From: Lytechinus pictus
Taxonomy: Eukaryota > Echinodermata > Echinoidea > Temnopleuroida > Toxopneustidae
Direction of reading: 5' to 3'
DNA: 64,000 nt
Assembly: GCF_037042905.1 (NCBI RefSeq)
Contig: NW_026974140.1
Location: 12,411,001-12,475,000 of the forward strand
The first letter of the stretch is position 1. Each line of letters begins with the position of its first letter. Below are positions 28,001-39,116 of the stretch, piece by piece. Under the pieces are notes generated by a model. The model was given only the letters and a program-made list of their open reading frames with translations, searched no databases and was not told the origin of the DNA. Position numbers and translations under genes: made by a program.

Positions 28001-31000
28001 TAATCTTTTAATGATACAGAGTTATGTTTAGTCTGTATATCATTAATCATGAATATCATATTCATATTCCTTTCTCAATCTAAAATAAATTTAAGTGTCA
28101 TTTGGATCTGGTACAGAATGTCTTGTCAATGATCATCAAGTTCAATAAATACTACTACTACAGTCATGGTAGCTAAGATAACCTCATGTCTCTTTCATTT
28201 AACAGGTGGAAATGCAATCCTTGTGGTTGCTGACACCACCAAACTGGACTACGAGACCCAACCCAACATTAGGCTTGTGGTTGAAGCCATGAGGACACCT
28301 GAGAATTCCAGCCCTATGTACGGCTATACAACCGTCATGGTGGGGCTGACAGATGCCAATGACAATGCACCACAGTTTGTACAGGATCGCTATCAGAGCA
28401 GGGTGTGGGAGGTGCCCAATTCAGATATATATGTTACTCAGGTAGGTTGACTTCGCACCAGACTTTTTTTGCAGCATTAATTGTTTGAGTAGTTCAGTTG
28501 CTACATTTAGAATTCTTGGTAGGAAATACATAATACAAATCTATGAAGAGCTCTTGCCATAATGCATTATTAGATGCAACTATATTCACCAGGCACTTAC
28601 TTTAGGCTTGATAATCCGTATAAATCCTGTTTGAAAAAGTGATCTGGATTTCAAAATATCTGTTGAATTTGTTACTAATATTTCTGAACATTATTGACTT
28701 GTATAATAATGACTTATACTATTAATACAGCCACAATATTTAATTATCAATTTCTTATTAATTGGAAAATTGCAAGTTAGAGATAACCATTATATGTATT
28801 TCTTGACCCTTTGAATGGATATCATCCAATGCCATCCTGGATATTTCTTGACCATTGAAACCATTATAATCTGAATTCCTTGTAGGTATCTGCAAGTGAC
28901 GCTGATGAGGGAACCAATGGAGCTATCTACTATGAGATCACCAATGGCAACACTGACAATGCCTTTGCCATTGACCAAGTGACCGGGATAGTGACCACAG
29001 CCAAGAGCTTGGACTATGAGATTGAAGATACCTATATACTGACCGTTATCGCAAGGGATGGAGGGTCACCCCAGCTGACCGGTACAGCCACCATGAGGAT
29101 TGGTATTGTGGACGTCAACGACAACAGACCAGTCTTTGTCTCAATGGATCCAGTCAGTGTTAGTGAAGGTAGGGTTTCCATCTTCAATTCCTACTTAACA
29201 TTTTAATTTGAATAGTTTTCACTTAATTCATATCGAGATGTTGTCTCTGACATTTCACTTGTTGATCAGAATCAGATAGGACCTTCTTTCGTGCCATTTT
29301 GGAAAGAATGTATAAAATTGACTTAGATCTGAAATGCAGTAACTGTGTTGATATGTGTGGCTAAGTCCATGGTATCACAGATAAATGATGTAGAAGTTTA
29401 TGATGTAGTTTATATTTGAACATTGCAATTTTGAACTGTACTAGAGTTTTCCAAAAAAAAAACCCTAGGTGTTCTGCTTTCAACTATTCTGTTGGTATGG
29501 AGCTAATCCTTCACATTCTATCTCTCAACTCATATATTCTCCCTCAATTTAACCCAACCCTTCTGCTCTTACTTTCTCTCCTTGTTCAAACCAGATCTAG
29601 GTGTAGGTCTATCCGTCACCACAGTAATGGCTACTGATTCAGACACCAATCCCAACATCCAGTACAGCTTCACACCCGATGGCAACCCTGGAGGATACTT
29701 TGCAGTTGACCAGTACAGTGGAATCATTACACTGGCTCACAGTCTGGATCGTGAGACACAGGATCGGTACATGCTGGAATTGGAAGCGACGGATACCGAG
29801 TACACCACAACCACAACTCTTGAGATCATTGTCACAGATGAGAACGATAACGCGCCTGTGTTCCGTCAAGAATCGTACCAGGTAAGATCTCAGAGTTGAA
29901 ATTGTGTAGCCAGATAGGTTGTCATGGTTTCTTACTTTGGTTTATATATATTGGAACACCTTTCCAAATAAGTGCATTGAAATTATGTATCAGCATGCTC
30001 ACTCTATTTTTGTCCATTTTCAATTGATACTTTTTTAATTCAAGCAAGTGAAAAAGTGTGAGATTATTGTGGAGTTATGCAGGTCAGATAGCAGTTCATA
30101 CTTTCAGCAGCAAGATTTGTAATATCCTTTTTATTTGATATTCTAGAAAGAGCTTTTTTGTTCATTGTTCACCTATTTACACCTATTTTTATGTGCAATC
30201 CATTCATATCATCAAAGTAGTGGTAGTGTTACTTCTATCTGAATCAGATATTGCACTCATGAGTACACCAAATTGAAAACAATCATCAGCATTTCATGAA
30301 GAACATACCTTGTTTCTCATTCTTATCCTACAATAGGTGACTCTTCCTGAACTAACCCAGCCCAATGTTGCTGTTGTAGCAGTGAATGCCTCAGACAAAG
30401 ACATCGGAGACAATGCTGTTCTGACTTACAGCTTTGTTGAAGATCATCAGTCATTCTACATAGACCCAATCACTGGTAAGTCTACAAGTTCACTCTTTCT
30501 TTGTAGTCCAGACTTAACCCTTTGAACCCTGAATTATTAGGGGCGGCTGTGACCCATACCCTGAATTATTTGCACGTACCAACCACATTCACAAGCTCCC
30601 ATGATTTGAGCCCCAACGGTATCTTCCCCCCGCTAGTACCTGGACCTGGCCGGCCGAAGTTGTTTAGCTTCTCGTAGAAATAGCCTACAAACAGAAATAT
30701 CAACTTTAGTGTCTGTTTCGGGCTCAAAATCACTGTTTTGACTAAAGTCAGATTGAACAATAGCTTCCCCATAGTCAGCATGTGACTCGCCGAGTATTGC
30801 ACCGTGCATTACCACACATGCCCCACGAGCCATCGCAGAAGAGTGGCATATTTTGGCCATTATTTTAATGCTGAAACCTTCCGAAATCAATACCAACCTT
30901 GGCTGAAATTATCAACTAAATATCCCCTACATGTACTAGAAGATGACGTCATAAAAAAAAAACACCTGACATTAAGAACTCATGTTTTTTAAGTCACATG

Positions 31001-33986
31001 GCTTCAGGCCAATTGGGTATATGCGCATATACTGGTAGGCCGGTAATCCGGCTTATTGGGTTCAAAGGGTTAAATGTAATGGTAGTTCAAGATTTACATC
31101 TTTTCATATATCCTTCAGCATTGTAAACAAGTATTGAAAAGAGTCTAGATGTCATCATTTTGGCCTGAATTTCCTGATTGTACAATATAAAGCATTAACT
31201 CAGTTTAACAAAGTGTTCTTGTATTAATAATGTTTGGCAAGTATAACTTACATATTTTTCTGTGTGTCTTTGTTATAGGTGTTATCTTCACTGATCAAGT
31301 CATTGAGTTCAACAATGTAGAGACGACCATCCAGCTCTATGTCACTGCCACAGACAGTGGAACACCAGCCCTTGCAGAGTTTGTCACAGTAAGAGTAGAG
31401 ATCACGGACGTCAACAACAATTCCCCACAGTTTGTGGAGGACATCTACAGTGCCACTGTGTCAGAGAATGTATCCCTAGGCCACCATGTCATCACTGTGG
31501 TTGCTGAGGACTTGGATTTGTCACCAGAGAACAGTCAGATCAGTTACTTTATCGAGAGTGGCAATGATCAAGGGAAGTTCCAGATCAATGCAAATGATGG
31601 ACGTATCACTGTTCTAGAGAGACTTGACAGGGAAGCAACAGACTCCTACACACTGATTGTCGGTGCTGTTGACAGTGGAGAACCCAAGAACAATGCAACT
31701 GCTGAGGTGGTCATAGAGGTTGAGGATGTCAATGACCATGCTCCCATCTTTGACCATGTCCAGTATGAAGGAAGGATTGCAGAGAATGCTACAGTGGACA
31801 CTTACATCTTGACAGTACATGCTTCAGATAGGGATATCGGATACAATGGGGAGATAGAGTACAGCATTGTATCGGGTACATACAGTGATCTCTTTGCCAT
31901 TGATGTTACAAGTGGTGCAGTGACTGTCAGAGGAGAATTAGACCGGGAGGAAGTTGAAACAGTTGAGTTCACCGTCCAGGCCAGTGACCGAGGTATGGAA
32001 GACCAGCTTGCCTCTGTGGTCTTGGTCACAATCACCATCACTGACTTCAACGAGTTTCCTCCGTACTTCCCACAGCTATTCTATCACTATGTGGTCCCAG
32101 AAAACATGCCTGTAGAGACGTACGTCTTCACAGCAGTTGCTCTGGATAATGATGCAGGGGAATATGGAGAGCTGACCTACTCTATCCGAGGTCTGGGTTC
32201 CTCAAACGGAGATGATTTCTTCACCATTGATCGTGTCACAGGAGAAGTGTTCACCTCGGCAATCTTTGACTACGAAGCCACCAACAGCTACCGCTTTGTT
32301 GTCCAAGCCCAAGACTCTGGAGGTCTAAGCATATCCATTCAGACCGAGGTCAACATCACTAGCATGGATGAATTCCCTCCAGTATTCAATGATCAGGAAT
32401 ACAACTTTGAAATTGGCGATGGAGCGGATACTGGTGATTATGTTGGCCAGGTGACGGCTACCGATGCTGATGGTGGTGAGGATGGCATGGTGATCTATAG
32501 TCTCGTTCATGAGTTCTTTTACATAGAGGCCTCCACAGGAATCATCAGGGTTTCAAAGCCTTTGAACTCCAGTGCTAGGAAGAGGAGAGGGTTGGAAGAT
32601 CGATTCTTGCATAGATCCAGACGAGATATAGACCTCAGTGCCCAGAACAACTTTGCTCTCCTGATCACAGCCAGTACTGGTAAACCTGGTTCCTTGACAG
32701 AACGTACAACTGCTGCAGTCTCTGTAGTTAATGCTGCTTCCCCCATTCCTGTTTGGGTTATTGCGATTGTAGTTGTAGCGATACTTATCATCCTCGTTTT
32801 TGTTGTAATTGGGATTATATTGGTATGCAGGCAACGCAGGAGAAGACATAAAAAGGAGGCTCAGGCTGACAAACGTAGTGTGACTGGATCAATGTCTCCA
32901 CGTTCCTATGATGTAACCTTTGACCCTGTTGAAATGGGAGCGCAAGGTATGGTCAACCACGGTATGAACTCTTCAGGTCACTTCCCTCACAGGCAGCTCT
33001 ATGGCATACCAGGTTCTGGTGGTGGTATGGGCCACACCAACATCTCTGAACCATCCAACTCTGCTTCCAGCGGGAGAGGCTCAACAACCATGGAGGATGA
33101 GGAGATTCGGCGAATCAATGAGGGTGGGGTGGGAGCTCCAAAGAACAGCGTCCGGGAGAAAGTCATCGATTCCGGTATTGCACAGGATCACGAGGATGGA
33201 AGTGTTTCTGATATAAATTCTCCAAGAGAGAAGCACCTGAATTACTTGAACTCAACAAGTGTGGAAAGCATGCATGTATTTGGTGAGGAAGGCGGTGGGG
33301 AAGCTGGGGGTGGTATTGACATCGGTCATCTTATCTATCATAGGTTAGATGAGGTTGGGGCAGAGGAAGACGATGCCATCATGGATGGAACCAGATTGTT
33401 TGGATTCACTGAAGATGGCCATCCTTCTATGGCAGGCTCACTGAGCTCTATTGTAAATAGCGATGAAGAACTATCAGGGAGTTACAACTGGGATTATTTA
33501 TTAGACTGGGGACCACAGTTTCAACCTTTGGCACATGTTTTTGCCGAAATTGCCAAGCTGAAGGATGACACGGTGGCAAAGAGGCAAACAACAGATCCCA
33601 GGCTGCAACAGAAAAAGAGCTTGCATGCCAACGTGAAGAACTATCCACCACCTTTATTAACGAACACTCCGCAGGGCCCTATCAAGCCTGTAGCACACCG
33701 AGTGCTGAATAATACCTCTATGTCAAACCATTCCCAACACTTGCCAAGATCACCTGTTGTTCAAGAGAGCGCTTTTGTACCCGCTGTCGTCTCTCCCGAC
33801 CTCTCCCCTTCGCTCTCACCTCTTGCCCCAGGTTCAACTTCCCTTTCGCCACTAGTCACATCAACAGGGGTCAGCTCACAGAGCAGTAGGGTGACGTCAG
33901 GCACAACCACACCCCAAAGAATGCACTACGGTGGGGGCATTGTCTTCACCCACCCTACGGCAAATGATGAAGAGATCCAAATATAA
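15776..33986 (+). CDS. DCHS1: Dachsous-type giant cadherin, 3' 18 exons (5' end outside window)
   Basis: Dachsous is a cell-surface cadherin that binds Fat cadherins on neighbouring cells, controlling planar polarity and Hippo growth signalling. Exons: 15776-16049, 17522-17665, 18151-18387, 19533-20537, 21542-21820, 22215-23192, 23560-23799, 24093-24227, 24774-24983, 25372-25744, 26607-26855, 27331-27470, 27765-27977, 28206-28441, 28886-29168, 29595-29881, 30337-30475, 31279-33986. All have AG acceptors and GT donors. They total 8130 nt, giving 2709 residues plus a TAA stop with no frame break. About 22 cadherin repeats are seen by their DxNDNxP linkers. A membrane helix follows (residues about 2297-2324), then a basic stop-transfer and a 385-residue tail. 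The tail motifs SSGRGS...DEEIRRINE (about 2404-2422) and SYNWDYLLDWGPQF (from 2542) are characteristic of Dachsous, and separate it from Fat and protocadherins. Dachsous normally has 27 repeats, so about five are missing upstream. The vertebrate paralogue number (DCHS1 or DCHS2) cannot be assigned. Confidence 0.95.
17522..17665 (+). CDS. DCHS1: Dachsous exon: front half of a cadherin repeat
   Basis: Residues 92-139, containing AEDKDAGEFGRVTYAI and the FSINQTTG strand. It is phase 1 at both ends (144 nt), so skipping it would keep the frame. The Gly codon is split at both borders. Confidence 0.92.
18151..18387 (+). CDS. DCHS1: Dachsous exon: repeat with a non-canonical linker
   Basis: Residues 140-218. 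The ATDGGG strand is normal, but the linker reads AGPDTSPPEF where DxNDNxP is expected, so calcium ligands are lost here. Ends at HADPG in phase 1; 237 nt, frame-neutral. Confidence 0.92.
18501..19250. mobile_element. TTAA MITE in a Dachsous intron (CCCTnTAGCACC family)
   Basis: TTAA at 18501 and 19247 flank inverted ends: CCCTCTAGCACCT on the left, and AGGTGCTAAAGGG on the right (reverse complement CCCTTTAGCACCT). The element is 750 bp with no coding capacity. TTAA plus CCCT ends match piggyBac-type non-autonomous elements. Confidence 0.8.
19533..20537 (+). CDS. DCHS1: Dachsous exon: about three cadherin repeats
   Basis: Residues 219-553 in one uninterrupted 1005-nt exon. Calcium linkers are DINDNNP, DVNDNGP and DANDNAP. 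It is phase 1 at both borders and ends at DDEG. Confidence 0.95.
20901..21503. mobile_element. 603-bp TTAA MITE, copy 1 (inverted relative to copy 2)
   Basis: It starts TTAAAGGGGAATCCAGCC and ends GGTTGGATTCCCCTTTAA, giving inverted ends bounded by TTAA. A near-identical copy lies in opposite orientation at 57409-58010. It sits in a Dachsous intron, immediately upstream of the exon at 21542. Confidence 0.88.
21542..21820 (+). CDS. DCHS1: Dachsous exon: one repeat junction
   Basis: Residues 554-646, with linker DLNDNSP and ASDADSG. A TTAA MITE ends about 38 bp before its first base. The donor splits a Ser codon instead of the usual Gly codon. Confidence 0.93.
22215..23192 (+). CDS. DCHS1: Dachsous exon: about three cadherin repeats
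   Basis: Residues 647-972, with linkers DLNDNVP, DQNDNTP and DSNDNDP. The read-through after 23192 is intronic; the donor is CTG|GTAAG and the next exon continues in frame. Confidence 0.95.
23560..23799 (+). CDS. DCHS1: Dachsous exon: one repeat junction
   Basis: Residues 973-1052. The linker is DVNDQPP, a mild variant with Q replacing the second N. Ends at AIDLDSG in phase 1; 240 nt, frame-neutral. Confidence 0.93.
24093..24227 (+). CDS. DCHS1: Dachsous exon: middle strands of a repeat
   Basis: Residues 1053-1097, including RINSTTGEIRTISILDRE. At 135 nt it is the shortest exon in the model and is frame-neutral. The donor splits the Val codon of YVVTVYAMD. Confidence 0.9.
24774..24983 (+). 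CDS. DCHS1: Dachsous exon: one repeat junction
   Basis: Residues 1098-1167, with linker DINDNNP and ATDADEGPNG. It ends at YEITG; 210 nt, frame-neutral. Confidence 0.92.
25372..25744 (+). CDS. DCHS1: Dachsous exon: one and a half repeats
   Basis: Residues 1168-1291, with linker DLNDNDP. The donor lies one base later in the Gly codon than in other exons (GG|GTGAGT, phase 2), and the next exon begins with the T that completes it. Confidence 0.92.
26110..26420. mobile_element. 311-bp MITE with 17-bp perfect inverted ends
   Basis: GGCCTGTATTCTGAAGT at 26110-26126 is exactly reverse-complemented at 26404-26420. The right arm also contains an inner palindrome around 26385-26397 (TTAGACCATGGTCTAA). 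It lies in a Dachsous intron. Confidence 0.85.
26607..26855 (+). CDS. DCHS1: Dachsous exon: one repeat junction
   Basis: Residues 1292-1374, with linker DVNDNAP and DDKDSGNNG. Donor TACAG|GTTCGA is weak, but phase 2 fits the next exon and rebuilds NYRFAQQ. Confidence 0.88.
27331..27470 (+). CDS. DCHS1: Dachsous exon: strands of a divergent repeat
   Basis: Residues 1375-1421 (AIDTVTG, EVMAYDLGSPSLTSN). It joins the next exon by a split Gly codon. This starts the most divergent repeat of the ectodomain. Confidence 0.88.
27765..27977 (+). CDS. DCHS1: Dachsous exon: degenerate linker and next repeat
   Basis: Residues 1422-1492. Where DxNDNxPxF is expected it reads EVWVGTSGSGGLEF, with no calcium ligands. 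The following strands (QPTYVVQPSE, SGNENGAFGI) are cadherin-like. Confidence 0.88.
28206..28441 (+). CDS. DCHS1: Dachsous exon: one repeat junction
   Basis: Residues 1493-1571, with linker DANDNAP. It ends in phase 0 at VTQ, one of only two phase-0 introns in the model. Confidence 0.92.
28886..29168 (+). CDS. DCHS1: Dachsous exon: most of one repeat
   Basis: Residues 1572-1665, starting VSASDADEGTNG, with DYE, ARDGG and linker DVNDNRP. Phase 0 in, phase 1 out (Asp codon split). Confidence 0.93.
29595..29881 (+). CDS. DCHS1: Dachsous exon: one repeat
   Basis: Residues 1666-1761, including MATDSDTNPN, LDRETQDRY and linker DENDNAP. Ends in phase 0 after SYQ. Confidence 0.93.
30337..30475 (+). 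CDS. DCHS1: Dachsous exon: front half of a repeat
   Basis: Residues 1762-1807, including ASDKDIGDNAVLTYSF and DPITG. A TTAA MITE begins 39 bp after its donor site. Confidence 0.92.
30514..31073. mobile_element. 560-bp TTAA MITE (CCCTTTGAACCC family)
   Basis: TTAACCCTTTGAACCC at 30514 mirrors GGGTTCAAAGGGTTAA ending at 31073. The interior is GC-richer than the surrounding intron and contains GGCCGGCC-like sites. Confidence 0.88.
31279..33986 (+). CDS. DCHS1: Dachsous last exon: final repeats, membrane span and cytoplasmic tail
   Basis: Residues 1808-2709. Linkers DVNNNSP and DVNDHAP are followed by DFNEFPP and SMDEFPP, which lack the usual Asn/Asp ligands. Two dibasic sites, RKRR (32577-32588) and RSRR (32613-32624), lie before the membrane span (about 32745-32828), followed by RQRRRRHKK. 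The tail carries the Dachsous motifs SSGRGS, DEEIRRINE, KVIDSGIAQD and SYNWDYLLDW. It ends HPTANDEEIQI, then TAA at 33984. Acceptor TTATAG at 31278. Confidence 0.96.
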
Positions 33987-34707
33987 TTCACTTGAACATT
34001 CCATTTGTCTCATGAACCCTATGCATTGACAACTCTGTATCTGTTGCATTATGTGATGCACATTTTGACTTTAGTTATATTCCTTTTGTTTTGTTCCCAT
34101 TCTGTTATTTTTCACAAATTTAATTGTAATTGTATTCATATCAATTATTGTCATGGCATTGTGAGTGTCGGGTTAGATGAATGTGATGGTGCTTATACAC
34201 TAGAAGGTAGCAGGCTTTAACTAATGTGAACTACTTGCATGTATTTGAAAAGTAATTTCAATACCAGTTATTGAAAAATATATGAAATGAGTACTGCAGC
34301 AGATCTTACTTGTCCAGTTTTACCTTGCATAAAATGTGCCTTGAGTGCTCGTTGCTGCAGTTAAATTGTTTCTTCACACAGTTGTTTTAGCATGAGTGTT
34401 TCATTGCTTTTTAGGTATTGTAAATACTATTTGCTCAAATTCCACTCTATGTATTGTATTCATCTTAAATTGTTAAAAATCAAAATTTTAAAAGAGAATT
34501 CTAAGAAACCTTGATCTTGTCTAGTATAAATGAACTTTGAATACTGGTTTAAATGGATGCAAGCAAGCCATTTAAAATTCTCATTCTTTGAGAAGTATTG
34601 AATCTTTGTGATGTGTTACACATCAAATTTGTGTTGCATTTGTATTTTCATGTCAATTAAACATTGTTGTCTATAGACAAGCAATTTTTGTTAGCACTTG
34701 ATGTATA

Positions 34708-34713
34708 AATAAA
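34708..34713 (+). other. Candidate poly(A) signal AATAAA for Dachsous
   Basis: Canonical hexamer 722 bp after the stop codon. A second hexamer at 36458 would give a 2.5-kb 3' UTR. The choice cannot be made from sequence. Confidence 0.35.
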
Positions 34714-35200
34714 TTGAATCCTCAATTATTGTGAATTTTAAACATCTCATTTGAAATAACTTGGACGTTATGTATTTAATGTTAATTACTTGCAATTAAT
34801 TTTGACAAAATTGAGTTGTTTTATCAACTGCTAACTGTGCGTTGCTCTTTTCTTGTATTGTTGTTGAATATTAGCACTTGTATGAATTGCGCATTGGAGC
34901 ACTTTCAAAGAAATATTGAAAACTTGTGCTGCATGAACTATCTCTTTTTAATGTGCGCACTCTTTCAAATTTTTAACATACTGAAAAATATTTCAGTAAA
35001 CCTTGATTTTGCAAGTTATTTTTACTGCACTATTGAATATCATCAAAAAATGATGCTTGCTTGCATCCTATATATGACTTGAGTTGCTCTCACTCTATAT
35101 AGAGCAGTGGTCAGTTTGTCAGTGATGGTTGAGTGACCATCTGGACAATTCTTAACAGAAATTCTTGAAATGATTCTTGTTCGGTCATTTATCGTTACGT

Positions 35201-35387
35201 GAAACACAGTCATTTTATTTTTAATCCAGCATTGATGTCTTCTGCCATAATACTTTACAAGGCAAATGTATTCTAACTTAATGAAAAACAACAAGATTGC
35301 ATTTTTTTTAAAAGAATTAACTAAACATAATGCTTGTGTTGATTTAAAAGCCCATATACTTAACCATCTAATATTTTGTGAATATCA
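35201..35387 (+). repeat. Direct duplication, copy 1 (187 bp)
   Basis: Begins GAAACACAGTCATTTTATTT and ends AATATCA. About 90% or more of bases match the copy at 35802-35986, with scattered substitutions and short indels. Starts are 601 bp apart. Confidence 0.9.
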
Positions 35388-35801
35388 CGGACGTTTTGAA
35401 GATCAGCCTTTGGCTGATGTACATGTACTGTGTTGAAATAAAATAAAATGAAAAATGAATTAAACAGTTCTCTTTCAGTCAATAAAGGTCTACAAAGCTG
35501 CGTTATGGTCTCATACATCTGCATTATTGCAGTACTTCTGTCCAGATTTCTCATTGGTCACTTTAAATGTCATTGACCTTCATGACAGACACTTGACCGT
35601 TGCTGAATCGTGAAAGCAACTTAAGTCGTCTGATCAGTAGGATTTCTTGAGTAACATTAAACTTAGAATAAGTCAACTATATGTTCATATTTGAATGCAT
35701 TTTTATCCTGTACATTACACTACCAGTACCAATACTGCTTTGCAGTTCATATGTAAATGTAGCAATATTGTTCATGATAAAGCTCCTTATATAGCATTTT
35801 A

Positions 35802-35986
35802 GAAACACAGTAATTTTATTTTTAATCCAGCATTGATGTCTTCTGCCCTAATACTTTACCAGGCAAATGTATTCTAACTTAATGAATAACAACAAGATTG
35901 CATTTTTTTTAAAGAATTAATTAAACATAACTTTTGTGTTAACTAAAAGCCCATCTACTTAATCATCTAATATTTTGTGAATATCA
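35802..35986 (+). repeat. Direct duplication, copy 2 (185 bp)
   Basis: Same orientation as 35201-35387. Shared features include the ATTGATGTCTTCTGCC block and the CATCTAATATTTTGTGAATA end. The sequence between the copies is not duplicated. Confidence 0.9.
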
Positions 35987-38549
35987 AATTTGATCTTCTT
36001 AAAAGATAATGGTGAGACTTAGGAAGGGATGTTTTGCCCAGAGCTTTTTAATATCGATGGTGAAAAAAACCCATCTTATAAACAATATTCTATTGTATTC
36101 AATCTAATGAATAGTATTCAAATTAGTAATTCATTCACTTCATATGAAACAGTCACAATTGTCATCCATATATTAATAAGAAATTTGTTTATTGGTTATA
36201 AGAAGTACTGAAAGTTGCTAAAAATATTTTCTTGCTTGAAATATCCCATAACTGTTATCCGAGAACACAGTACTAACTTTTACATTCATCACAATAGTAC
36301 TGAATACAACAGAGTACAATGTTTTTCAAATTGTGATTAATTTTATAACATCAGTAAGAACTTACCACTTTAAAAGTACTTACATTTCTACCACTATTTA
36401 GGGTTCATTGTGCATGATGTTCTGTACATTGCATCAGATATATATATGTAACTGTGAAATAAACATATGTTCATGACAGGGTTTTTAGCTTTTTGAAAAT
36501 GATGTAAAATATTAGCAGCAGTATAACCTGCTTCTGCTGCTGAGGTTCACCCTAAATTTGATGAAATAAATTCTATTTTGCAGTAAGTTGTACAAGGCCA
36601 TGATTCTTATGCAGTATTAATACAAGCTTTGGAATTGTTAGTTGTTAAAAAATGTGTCTTCCAACACAATATGTACCACCTATTCATGTCCTTGTTGTGG
36701 AATCACATTGTATTTTCTTCCTGATGTGAGAAATTTATGGTCAGTGATCTTCAGTCTTATGTAAATGTGGATATAAGGATTAGGATGTCCATTATTTGTA
36801 AAGCAGTTACCAAGTGTCTCTGTCACTAAGTTTTCAGAAGTTCCTGGAAATCTCACAAATACATCTGTTAATGTTATAACAAATGTGATTCGTGACTATT
36901 TTGGTTTACCTTGTTTCATTATGATTAGGCTATGAATGGTACTCCAGACCCTGACATATTAGAGACCTCATCCACGTAAGTATGTGATGATACTCAAAAA
37001 GGAGCTTAAAGCAATGCATGTACTTGAGGCAATCGGAAAAGGGGGAAAATCTATCTTTTATGAATGACATTCTGGTCACCCAGCATAATATTGGTTGAAG
37101 CATACTCCTATTTAGGATGTATTGTCACATGTAGAATTACAATAGGATTTAGATGAAGGCCTGTCTTACATTCTTCCTTCAATACCAGAAAGACATAACC
37201 TCTATGCTTTGTCAGAGACTTCAAACCTTTTTGCACTTCACTACACTATTGATCTAGGGTTTTAAATAACAGTATAGCTGTCTGTATAACAGTAAACTTC
37301 CATGATATTACAGTGGTACAACATTTATAGAAATCATTGATGATATTCATTAATCTACTTAATTGGTAACGTATAATTTAGAAATTCAAATTTATTATTA
37401 AATTATATCAGGGATAAAAGGAATATAAACTATCACAGTGGATGCATATTGAGCCTTGAAAATACAATTTTTGCTTGGGTTCTCAAAGTTATAAGATTTG
37501 TAATGCTACATTAATTTAAACTAATTGTAAACAAAACTTATACAGTTAACTGTATCTTTTAGATAAAACAAAAGTCAATTATGAACTTCATAGCAGGCAC
37601 TCTCTTTTATTAATTTGATATGAAATATCAGAAATTGTTTATTAAGAGGTTTTTGTTTTCCAATACGTGATGTTGGAACTCTGTTAAAGGGATCATTTCT
37701 TTTTACAATTTTTTAGCACTTGAATTTTAGCATTACAATAACAGGACCATATGTAGCAATATAAAAACTAACCTTTGAATTCATCAATACCAAGTGGACC
37801 AAGCCTGCTTGGTTTGTTATATATGTTTATCTTTGAAAATGTGTTTTTACCAAAGCCTTTGTGTTCATTGTTTTGAAAATATTTACATATTTATTTGTAT
37901 TCATTCATTGAAGGAACCCTCGTTTCCTTTGAAATTTTATTCATGTGAAAATGTATTCATAAATGACTTTGCTTTGAGAGGTATTGTTATTACATTGGTG
38001 TATATATTGAGAATTTGTCTTTTCCTGAAGCCAAATAAAGAAATTTATACTTATATGACCAATTGAACAAACGTTTCTTGTAAATATTTTGCTCTGCTGT
38101 GTGTCTATATTAGGGGAAAAAATAGGAACTAAATGTATATTTCATCATTTATTTCATGACCTAAAATAAATACATTATATAGAAATGTTGCAGTAGGTTT
38201 AGGGACGTAAGTTGGATAGTAAGAGAAAACACGAGAGAATGGAAATTGGTGAACGTAAAGTTAATCAGAGAGAAAGTGGAAACGGAGCAAGGAGAGAATA
38301 TGCAGGGGAATTGATATTAAAGGCATATGAGAAGAGGATGGATGAATAGAGAAAACAGGGGTGAAGAAGAGTAAAAGGGAGAAATTTAATAAAAAGAAAG
38401 AAGACTAAAGAGGGATTGGGATGAAATGAACAAAAATCGGGAAGAGAGAGGAACATAAACAAAATATAAAAAGAAGCTGAGAAGGCAAAAAAGGAGAAAA
38501 AAATATAGAGTAACAAAGGAGTAGAGAATTAGAGAAATTGAGAAGAAGA

Positions 38550-38908
38550 TAAAGCCCAGCGCACACTATGCGATCCAATGCGAAGCGATGTTTTAAAATC
38601 ACATTTTGCATTAAATGTGAGTTTCAAGAAGTAAAATTATTTCATTTGAAGTTCGGCATAATGTAAGGAATAACAAAATCATAATATTTTTTTTTGCTTT
38701 GCGGCAAGCCCTGTGATCGGAGTAAAGTCCAAATCCAAGTCGCAGCCGATGATGACGTCATTACGATTTGGATTTGAATTTGCCCAAAGAGAGGCTCGAA
38801 CTACACTGAATTTTGATTTCCTTAGTCCTACCACTATTCGGAACTCTGATAGCCAATATTAATTGCTTGGAATGTCCATATAAAATGTTATTAAAGCGCC
38901 GGGCTTTA
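38550..38908. mobile_element. Diverged MITE related to the element at 51362-51731
   Basis: It begins TAAAGCCCAGCGCACACTAT and ends GCCGGGCTTTA. The interior GATGATGACGTCATTACG and the TTGCGGCAAGC/ACTCCGA blocks match the 51-kb element in reverse complement. Its ends are more decayed than in the other copy. Confidence 0.75.
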
Positions 38909-39116
38909 GGTAGACAGTGAAGTAAGGGTGTCTAGACATAAGGAAGAAATAACCGTATGAGACAAAGCATAAGAGGCCACACTGGGGCCTGTTGTAAAAC
39001 ACTATATCATGATATAAACAAAATGGCGGATGAACTATTAATGAAAAGGTTTGCACGATTCTATCATAGACTTTATAACACACATGAGAGAGGGGAAAAA
39101 GGTATTAAGATAATTT

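Noticed and set aside
31614-33651. Minus-strand frames opposite the last Dachsous exon
   Set aside because: Antisense shadows without family resemblance.
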